This document shows, in pieces, positions 55,389 through 64,000 of a DNA stretch of 64,000 bases. Within the stretch, counting starts at the first letter, position 1; each line of letters starts with the position of its first letter. The notes under the pieces are model-generated. The model searched no databases. It saw only the letters and a list, made by a program, of their open reading frames with translations, and had not been told where the DNA came from. The position numbers and the translations under genes are program-made. The stretch comes from Bombus terrestris (lineage: Eukaryota > Arthropoda > Insecta > Hymenoptera > Apidae), in the NCBI RefSeq assembly GCF_910591885.1, contig NW_025963556.1:310001-374000 (forward strand), given 5' to 3'.

Positions 55389-56902
55389 TTAACGTACAAC
55401 GTTATATAGAATTACGATATAACGCACAACGTTATGTCGTATTACGTTATAACTTATCATGTCATGTAGTATTACGTTATAACGTATGACGTTATGTAGT
55501 ATTACGTTATTACGAATAACGTTATATTGTGTAACTTTATAACGTATGACCTTATGTTGTATTACGTTATAACGTATAAAGACATGTAGTATTACGTTAT
55601 AACGTATGACGTCATGTGGTATTACGTTATTACGAATATCGTAATATTGTATTACTTTATGACGTATGACGTCATGTAGTATTACTATATGACGTATGAC
55701 GTCATGTAGTATTACTATATGACGTATGACGTCATGTAGTATTAGGTTATAACGTATGAAGTTATGTATTATTACGATATAACGTATGACGTTAAGCAGT
55801 ATTAGGTTATAACGTATGACGTTATGTAGTATTAGGTTATAACGTATGGCGTTATGTAGTATTACGATATAACGTATGACGTTATGCAGTACTACGTTAT
55901 AACGTATGACGTTATGTAGTGTTACGTTATAATGTATGACTTTATGTAGCTTTACGGTATTTCGAACAACGTTGTATTGTGTTACTTTATAACGTATGAC
56001 GTTATGTAGTGTTACGTTATAACGTATGACGCCGTGTAGTATTACGTTATAAGTATAACATTATGTAGTATCACGTTATAGCGTATGACGTCATGTAGTA
56101 TTACGTTATTACGAATATCGTAATATTGTGTTACTTTATGACGTATGACGTCATGTAATATTGCTTTATGACGTATGACGTCATGTAGTATTTCCTTATA
56201 ACGTATGACGTTATGTAGTATTACGATATAACGTATGACGTCATGTAGTATTACTTTATGACGTATGACGTCATGTAGTATTACTTTATGACGTATGACG
56301 TCATGTAGTATTACTTTATGACTTATGACGTCATGTAGTATTACTTTATGACGTATGACGTCATGTAGTATTACTTTATGACGTATGACGTCATGTAGTA
56401 TTACTTTATGACGTATGACGTCATGTAGTATTTCGTTATAACGTATGACGTTATTCAGTATTACGATATAACGTATGACGTTATGCGGTATTAGGTTATA
56501 ACGTATGACGTTATGGAGTATTACGTTATAACGTATGACGTCATGTGGTATTACGTTATTACGAATAACGTTATATTATGTTACGTCATGTAGTATTACT
56601 TTATGACGTATGACGTCATGTAGTATTACTTTATGACGTATGACGTCATGTAGTATTACTTTATGACGTATGACGTCATGTAGTATTACTTTATGACGTA
56701 TGACGTCATGTAGTATTACTTTATGATGTATGACGTCATGTAGTATTTCGTTATAACGTATGACGTTATGCAGTATTACGATATAACGTATGACGTTATG
56801 CAGTATTAGGTTATAACGTATGACGTCATGTAGTATTACTTTATGACGTATGACGTCATGTAGTATTACTTTATGACGTATGACGTCATGTAGTATTTCG
56901 TT
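55389..56902 (+). repeat. HOR unit 34, 1514 bp: X(n=2), YL-short, G
   Basis: X(n=2) in which GCATTACGG reads GCTTTACGG (about 55949-55957), which removes the minus-strand ATG present in the other X copies. The 1-bp deletion is near 56052. YL-short, six ACTTTATG monomers (one CTTATGACG form), a tail with private TTATTCAG (about 56451), deleted G (about 56580), and a run of five with GATGTATG (about 56726) follow. Length is 30x51 - 16. Confidence 0.88.
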
Positions 56903-58161
56903 TTAACGTACAACGTTATATAGAATTACGATATAACGCACAACGTTATGTCGTATTACGTTATAACTTATCATGTCATGTAGTATTACGTTATAACGTA
57001 TGACTTTATGTAGTATTACGTTATTACGAATAACGTTATATTGTGTAACTTTATAACGTATGACCTTATGTTGTATTACGTTATAACGTATAAAGACATG
57101 TAGTATTACGTTATAACGTATGACGTCATGTGGTATTACGTTATTACGAATATCGTAATATTGTGTTACTTTATGACGTATGACGTCATGTAATATTGCT
57201 TTATGACGTATGACGTCATGTAGTATTTCCTTATAACGTATGACGTTATGTAGTATTACGATATAACGTATGACATTATGCAGTACTACGTTATAACGTA
57301 TGACTTTATGTAGTGTTACGTTATAACGTATGACGTTATGTATTAGTACGATATAACGTATGACGTTATGCAGTATGAGGTTATAACGTATGACGTCATG
57401 TAGTTTTGCGTTATAACGTATGACGTCATGTAGTATTAGGTTATAACGTATGACGTTAAGCAGTATTAGGTTATAACGTATGACGTTATGTAGTATTAGG
57501 TTATAACGTATGGCGTTATGTAGTATTACGATATAACGTATGACGTTATGCAGTACTACGTTATAACGTATGACGTTATGTAGTGTTACGTTATAATGTA
57601 TGACGTTATGTAGCATTACGGTATTTCGAACAACGTTGTATTGTGTTACTTTATAACGTATGACGTTATGTAGTGTTACGTTATAACGTATGACGCCGTG
57701 TAGTATTACGTTATAAGTATAACATTATGTAGTATCACGTTATAGCGTATGACGTCATGTAGTATTACGTTATTACGAATATCGTAATATTGTGTTACTT
57801 TATGACGTATGACGTCATGTAATATTGCTTTATGACGTATGACGTCATGTAGTATTTCCTTATAACGTATGACGTTATGTAGTATTACTTTATGACGTAT
57901 GACGTCATGTAGTATTACTTTATGACGTATGACGTCATGTAGTATTACTTTATGACGTATGACGTCATGTAGTATTACTTTATGACGTATGACGTCATGT
58001 AGTATTTCGTTATAACGTATGACGTTATGCAGTATTACGATATAACGTATGACGTTATGCAGTATTAGGTTATAACGTATGACGTCATGTAGTATTACTT
58101 TATGACGTATGACGTCATGTAGTATTACTTTATGACGTATGACGTCATGTAGTATTTCGTT
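56903..58161 (+). repeat. HOR unit 35, 1259 bp: X/Y/X mosaic, YL-short
   Basis: XL goes to YL at H2, then at TTAGG (about 57440) back to XR at GTTAAGCAG. The 1-bp deletion is near 57718; YL-short, four ACTTTATG monomers and tail follow, with no G. Length is 30x42 - 1. Confidence 0.87.
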
Positions 58162-59046
58162 TTAACGTACAACGTTATATAGAATTACGATATAACGCAC
58201 AACGTTATGTCGTATTACGTTATAACTTATCATGTCATGTAGTATTACGTTATAACGTATGACTTTATGTAGTATTACGTTATTACGAATAACGTTATAT
58301 TGTGTAACTTTATAACGTATGACCTTATGTTGTATTACGTTATAACGTATAAAGACATGTAGTATTACGTTATAACGTATGACGTCATGTGGTATTACGT
58401 TATTACGAATATCGTAATATTGTGTTACTTTATGACGTATGACGTCATGTAATATTGCTTTATGACGTATGACGTCATGTAGTATTTCCTTATAACGTAT
58501 GACGTTATGTAGTATTACGATATAACGTATGACGTTATGCAGTACTACGTTATAACGTATGACTTTATGTAGTGTTACGATATAACGTATGACGTTATGC
58601 GGTATTAGGTTATAACTTATGACGTTATGGAGTATTACGTTATAACGTATGACGTCATGTGGTATTACGTTATTACGAATAACGTTATGTTATGTTACGT
58701 CATGTAGTATTACTTTATGACGTATGACGTCATGTAGTATTACTTTATGACGTATGACGTCATGTAGTATTACTTTATGACGTATGACGTCATGTAGTAT
58801 TACTTTATGACGTATGACGTCATGTAGTATTACTTTATGACGTATGACGTCATGTAGTATTACTTTATGACGTATGACGTCATGTAGTATTTCGTTATAA
58901 CGTATGACGTTATGCAGTATTACGATATAACGTATGTCGTTATGCAGTATTAGGTTATAACGTATGACGTCATGTAGTATTACTTTATGACGTATGACGT
59001 CATGTAGTATTACTTTATGACGTATGACGTCATGTAGTATTTCGTT
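58162..59046 (+). repeat. HOR unit 36, 885 bp: XL to YL to junction J, G
   Basis: Same architecture as unit 22 (855 bp), with one more ACTTTATG monomer: XL-YL at H2, junction J (about 58575), G with ACGTTATGTTATG (about 58683) and its deletion, six ACTTTATG monomers, GTATGTCG tail. Length is 30x30 - 15. Confidence 0.88.
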
Positions 59047-60650
59047 TTAACGTACAACGTTATATAGAATTACGATATAACGCACAACGTTATGTCGTAT
59101 TACGTTATAACTTATCATGTCATGTAGTATTACGTTATAACGTATGACGTTATGTAGTATTACGTTATTACGAATAACGTTATATTGTGTAACTTTATAA
59201 CCTATGACCTTATGTTGTATTACGTTATAACGTATAAAGACATGTAGTATTACGTTATAACGTATGACGTCATGTGGTATTACGTTATTACGAATATCGT
59301 AATATTGTATTACTTTATGACGTATGACGTCATGTAGTATTACTATATGACGTATGACGTCATGTAGTATTACTATATGACGTATGACGTCATGTAGTAT
59401 TACTATATGACGTATGACGTCATGTAGTATTACTATATGACGTATGACGTCATGTAGTATTAGGTTATAACGTATGAAGTTATGTATTATTACGATATAA
59501 CGTATGACGTTAAGCAGTATTAGGTTATAACGTATGACGTTATGTAGTATTAGGTTATAACGTATGGCGTTATGCAGTATTACGATATAACGTATGACGT
59601 TATGCAGTACTACGTTATAACGTATGACGTTATGTAGTGTTACGTTATAATGTATGACGTTATGTAGCATTACGGTATTTCGAACAACGTTGTATTGTGT
59701 TACTTTATAACGTATGACGTTATGTAGTGTTACGTTATAACGTATGACGCCGTGTAGTATTACGTTATAAGTATAACATTATGTAGTATCACGTTATAGC
59801 GTATGACGTCATGTAGTATTACGTTATTACGAATATCGTAATATTGTGTTACTTTATGACGTATGACGTCATGTAATATTGCTTTATGACGTATGACGTC
59901 ATGTAGTATTTCCTTATAACGTATGACGTTATGTAGTATTACGATATAACGTATGACGTCATGTAGTATTACTTTATGACGTATGACGTCATGTAGTATT
60001 ACTTTATGACGTATGACGTCATGTAGTATTACTTTATGACGTATGACGTCATGTAGTATTACTTTATGACTTATGACGTCATGTAGTATTACTTTATGAC
60101 GTATGACGTCATGTAGTATTACTTTATGACGTATGACGTCATGTAGTATTACTTTATGACGTATGACGTCATGTAGTATTTCGTTATAACGTATGACGTT
60201 ATGCAGTATTACGATATAACGTATGACGTTATGCGGTATTAGGTTATAACGTATGACGTTATGGAGTATTACGTTATAACGTATGACGTCATGTGGTATT
60301 ACGTTATTACGAATAACGTTATATTATGTTACGTCATGTAGTATTACTTTATGACGTATGACGTCATGTAGTATTACTTTATGACGTATGACGTCATGTA
60401 GTATTACTTTATGACGTATGACGTCATGTAGTATTACTTTATGACGTATGACGTCATGTAGTATTACTTTATGACGTATGACGTCATGTAGTATTTCGTT
60501 ATAACGTATGACGTTATGCAGTATTACGATATAACGTATGACGTTATGCAGTATTAGGTTATAACGTATGACGTCATGTAGTATTACTTTATGACGTATG
60601 ACGTCATGTAGTATTACTTTATGACGTATGACGTCATGTAGTATTTCGTT
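59047..60650 (+). repeat. HOR unit 37, 1604 bp: counterpart of unit 32
   Basis: X(n=4, CCTATGACC subtype, TGGCGTTATGCAG), the 1-bp deletion near 59771, YL-short without the GTATTACGTC variant, seven ACTTTATG monomers, GCGG tail, G with CGTATG and its deletion (about 60330), five monomers, tail. One monomer longer than unit 32. Length is 30x54 - 16. Confidence 0.88.
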
Positions 60651-62674
60651 TTAACGTACAACGTTATATAGAATTACGATATAACGCACAACGTTATGTC
60701 GTATTACGTTATAACTTATCATGTCATGTAGTATTACGTTATAACGTATGACTTTATGTAGTATTACGTTATTACGAATAACGTTATATTGTGTAACTTT
60801 ATAACGTATGACCTTATGTTGTATTACGTTATAACGTATAAAGACATGTAGTATTACGTTATAACGTATGACGTCATGTGGTATTACGTTATTACGAATA
60901 TCGTAATATTGTGTTACTTTATGACGTATGACGTCATGTAATATTGCTTTATGACGTATGACGTCATGTAGTATTTCCTTATAACGTATGACGTTATGTA
61001 GTATTACGATATAACGTATGACGTTATGCAGTACTACGTTATAACGTATGACTTTATGTAGTGTTACGTTATAACGTATGACGTTATGTAGTATTAGGTT
61101 ATAACGTATGGCGTTATGTAGTATTACGATATAACGTATGACGTTATGCAGTACTACGTTATAACGTATGACGTTATGTAGTGTTACGTTATAATGTATG
61201 ACGTTATGTAGCATTACGGTATTTCGAACAACGTTGTATTGTGTTACTTTATAACGTATGACGTTATGTAGTGTTACGTTATAACGTATGACGCCGTGTA
61301 GTATTACGTTATAAGTATAACATTATGTAGTATCACGTTATAGCGTATGACGTCATGTAGTATTACGTTATTACGAATATCGTAATATTGTGTTACTTTA
61401 TGACGTATGACGTCATGTAATATTGCTTTATGACGTATGACGTCATGTAGTATTTCCTTATAACGTATGACGTTATGTAGTATTACGATATAACGTATGA
61501 CGTTATGCAGTACTACGTTATAACGTATGACTTTATGTAGTGTTACGTTATAACGTATGACGTTATGTATTAGTACGATATAACGTATGACGTTATGCAG
61601 TATGAGGTTATAACGTATGACGTCATGTAGTTTTGCGTTATAACGTATGACGTCATGTAGTATTAGGTTATAACGTATGCCGTCATGTAGTATTACGTTA
61701 TAACATATGACGTCATGTAGTAATACGATATAACGTACAACGTTATACAGAATTACGATATAACGCACAACGTTATGTCGTATTACGTTATAACGTATCA
61801 TGTCATGTAGTATTACGTTATTACGAATAACGTTATATTGTGTTACCTTATAACGTGTGACCTTTTGTTGTATTACGTTATAACGTATAAAGACATGTAG
61901 TATTACGTTGTAACGTATGACGTCATGTAGTATTACTTTATGACGTATGACGTCATGTAGTATTATGTTATAACATATGCCGTCATGTAGTATTACGTTA
62001 TAACATATGACGTCATGTAATATTACGATATAACGTACAGCGTTATATAGAATTACGATATAACGCACAACGTTATGTCGTATTACGTTATACCGTATGA
62101 CGTTATATTGTGTTACTTTATGACGTATGACGTCATGTAGTATTACTTTATGACGTATGACGTCATGTAGTATTACTTTATGACGTATGACGTCATGTAG
62201 TATTACTTTATGACGTATGACGTCATGTAGTATTTCGTTATAACGTATGACGTTATGCAGTATTACGATATAACGTATGACGTTATGCGGTATTAGGTTA
62301 TAACTTATGACGTTATGGAGTATTACGTTATAACGTATGACGTCATGTGGTATTACGTTATTACGAATAACGTTATATTATGTTACGTCATGTAGTATTA
62401 CTTTATGACGTATGACGTCATGTAGTATTACTTTATGACGTATGACGTCATGTAGTATTACTTTATGACGTATGACGTCATGTAGTATTACTTTATGACG
62501 TATGACGTCATGTAGTATTACTTTATGACGTATGACGTCATGTAGTATTTCGTTATAACGTATGACGTTATGCAGTATTACGATATAACGTATGACGTTA
62601 TGCAGTATTAGGTTATAACGTATGACGTCATGTAGTATTACTTTATGACGTATGACGTCATGTAGTATTTCGTT
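60651..62674 (+). repeat. HOR unit 38, 2024 bp: duplicate of unit 33
   Basis: Same X/Y/X mosaic and length as 53365-55388 at offset 7286. Differences seen: CGTATGACG instead of CGGATGACG near 61075, ATAAAGACATG instead of ATAAAGGCATG near 61890, and CATGTAG instead of CATATAG after G. Confidence 0.89.
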
Positions 62675-64000
62675 TTAACGTACAACGTTATATAGAATTA
62701 CGATATAACGCACAACGTTATGTCGTATTACGTTATAACTTATCATGTCATGTAGTATTACGTTACAACGTATGACGTTATGTAGTATTACGTTATTACG
62801 AATAACGTTATATTGTGTAACTTTATAACGTATGACCTTATGTTGTATTACGTTATAACGTATAAAGACATGTAGTATTACGTTATAACGTATGACGTCA
62901 TGTGGTATTACGTTATTACGAATATCGTAATATTGTATTACTTTATGACGTATGACGTCATGTAGTATTACTATATGACGTATGACGTCATGTAGTATTA
63001 CTATATGACGTATGACGTCATGTAGTATTAGGTTATAACGTATGAAGTTATGTATTATTACGATATAACGTATGACGTTAAGCAGTATTAGGTTATAACG
63101 TATGACGTTATGTAGTATTAGGTTATAACGTATGGCGTTATGTAGTATTACGATATAACGTATGACGTTATGCAGTACTACGTTATAACGTATGACGTTA
63201 TGTAGTGTTACGTTATAATGTATGACTTTATGTAGCATTACGGTATTTCGAACAACGTTGTATTGTGTTACTTTATAACGTATGACGTTATGTAGTGTTA
63301 CGTTATAACGTATGACGCCGTGTAGTATTACGTTATAAGTATAACATTATGTAGTATCACGTTATAGCGTATGACGTCATGTAGTATTACGTTATTACGA
63401 ATATCGTAATATTGTGTTACTTTATGACGTATGACGTCATGTAATATTGCTTTATGACTTATGACGTCATGTAGTATTTCCTTATAACGTATGACGTTAT
63501 GTAGTATTACGATATAACGTATGACGTCATGTAGTATTACTTTATGACGTATGACGTCATGTAGTATTACTTTATGACGTATGACGTCATGTAGTATTAC
63601 TTTATGACTTATGACGTCATGTAGTATTACTTTATGACGTATGACGTCATGTAGTATTACTTTATGACGTATGACGTCATGTAGTATTACTTTATGACGT
63701 ATGACGTCATGTAGTATTTCGTTATAACGTATGACGTTATGCAGTATTACGATATAACGTATGACGTTATGCGGTATTAGGTTATAACGTATGACGTTAT
63801 GGAGTATTACGTTATAACGTATGACGTCATGTGGTATTACGTTATTACGAATAACGTTATATTATGTTACGTCATGTAGTATTACTTTATGACGTATGAC
63901 GTCATGTAGTATTACTTTATGACGTATGACGTCATGTAGTATTACTTTATGACGTATGACGTCATGTAGTATTACTTTATGACGTATGACGTCATGTAGT
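62675..64000 (+). repeat. HOR unit 39 (partial): X(n=2), YL-short, G
   Basis: X(n=2) with private GTTACAACG near 62765, the 1-bp deletion near 63350, YL-short with GCTTTATGACTTATG (about 63450), ACTTTATG run, GCGG tail, G with CGTATG and its deletion (about 63870). It is cut by the window edge in the following run. It parallels unit 34 at offset 7286. Confidence 0.88.

Larger units (their letters stand above)
51160..56714 (+). repeat. Large segmental duplication 2, left copy
   Basis: Runs from junction-J YL through units 32, 33 and most of 34, and reappears at 58386 onward with offset 7226, then 7256, then 7286 as single monomers are gained. It overlaps the right copy of duplication 1, so the two events are nested. 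Confidence 0.82.
1..64000 (+). repeat. 30-bp satellite DNA array filling the whole window
   Basis: Every stretch read is a head-to-tail copy of a 30-bp monomer, always in the same orientation. The commonest form joins ACTTTATGACGTATG to ACGTCATGTAGTATT; the other main form joins ACGTTATAACGTATG to ACGTTATGTAGTATT. The two 15-bp halves match each other at about 10-11 of 15 positions, so the monomer is an old dimer. Variants include GCAG, GCGG, TGTGG, CTATATG and ACGATATAACG. Length changes are nearly all multiples of 30 or 15 bp, apart from one recurrent 1-bp deletion. No unique DNA, gene, transposon, rRNA or tRNA interrupts the array, so all stretches without a gene hold this satellite. Known satellites behave this way in heterochromatin; a centromeric or pericentromeric location is only inference. 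Confidence 0.97.
58386..64000 (+). repeat. Large segmental duplication 2, right copy (runs off the window)
   Basis: Counterpart of 51160-56714: junction J with deleted G and GTATGTCG tail, X(n=4), the X/Y/X mosaic of 2024 bp, X(n=2). Several single-base differences separate the copies, so this is not a plain echo of the same sequence. Confidence 0.82.

Noticed and set aside
1..64000. CRISPR array, suggested by a 30-bp regular repeat
   Set aside because: There are no unique spacers. Monomers abut directly for the whole 64 kb, and no cas-like gene is present.
1..64000. Bacterial iterons or a plasmid replication origin
   Set aside because: The array is far too long, has no replication gene, and its higher-order structure is that of a eukaryotic satellite.
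1..64000. Telomeric or subtelomeric simple repeat
   Set aside because: No TTAGGG-, TTTAGGG- or TTAGG-type tandem is present. TTAGG appears only as one step inside longer monomers (TTAGGTTATAACG).
1..64000. Transposon insertion, long terminal repeats, tRNA or rRNA genes within the array
   Set aside because: No stretch departs from the monomer pattern. All inverted repeats are internal to monomers (H1, H2), and no target duplication or tRNA-like fold with conserved boxes was seen.

Overview
The whole 64 kb window is one uninterrupted tandem satellite array. I see no unique-sequence DNA, no protein gene I would support, no RNA gene and no transposon. The basic monomer is 30 bp, so the window holds about 2,100 of them. 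Each monomer is two diverged 15-bp halves, for example ACTTTATGACGTATG followed by ACGTCATGTAGTATT. The + strand is T/G-rich; the commonest monomer is 33% G+C, with T 12, A 8, G 6, C 4. Most C's lie in CpG, and the palindromes TGACGTCA and TACGTTATAACGTA recur throughout. This is how heterochromatic satellite DNA of a eukaryote looks. I do not recognise the family and cannot name the organism; abundant CpG argues against strong CpG methylation followed by decay.

The monomers are not a uniform string. Recurrent diagnostic variants follow one another in a fixed order and define a higher-order repeat (HOR). I cut the array at a single-base variant, GTTTTAAC (normally GTTATAAC), found 39 times, which gives 38 complete intervals plus two partial ends. 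A full HOR reads, left to right on the + strand: XL (CTTATCATG, GTGTAACTT, ATAAAGACATG); hairpin H2; XR (ACTATATG monomers x n, GAAGTTATG, GTTAAGCAG, TGGCGTTATG, GCATTACGG, GACGCCGTG, a 1-bp deletion in ATAAGTATAAC); H2 again; YL (AATATTGC, TTTCCTTAT, GACTTTATG, TATTAGTACG, AGTATGAGG, AGTTTTGCG); YM (GTGTTACC, CTTTTGTTG, ATAAAGGCATG); YR (TATTATGTTAT, ACAGCG, TTATACCG); a run of ACTTTATG monomers; tail T (TTTCGTTAT, GCAG, GCGG or GCAG, TTAGG); G (TTATGGAG, CATGTGG, hairpin H1, a 15-bp deletion at ATTATGTTACGTC); another ACTTTATG run; T; and the next anchor. 'YL-short' below means YL that stops after TTTCCTTAT.

Every anchor-to-anchor distance equals 30k - 15a - b, where a counts 15-bp deletions and b counts 1-bp deletions in that interval. 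Copies differ by whole monomers, by skipped modules, and by joins between X and Y.

Layout: 1 to about 9.6 kb is a distinct zone with a G variant lacking the 15-bp deletion and a re-entered Y block. From 9.6 to 24 kb there are mixed full and truncated HORs. At 24.4-27.4 kb there is a 1,410-bp tandem duplication. From 27.5 to 64 kb there are larger nested duplications (about 6.2 kb at an offset of about 8.6 kb, and about 5.5 kb at an offset of about 7.25 kb, the latter running off the right edge).

One minus-strand frame stays open for up to 466 codons because the monomer is a multiple of 3 and that frame lacks stops. The same nonsense base, the same frameshift and the same deletion-made stop recur in copy after copy, so I treat it as non-coding. 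The one clear single-copy structural oddity is at 30209-30237, where a local template-switch-like inversion has made a perfect hairpin.
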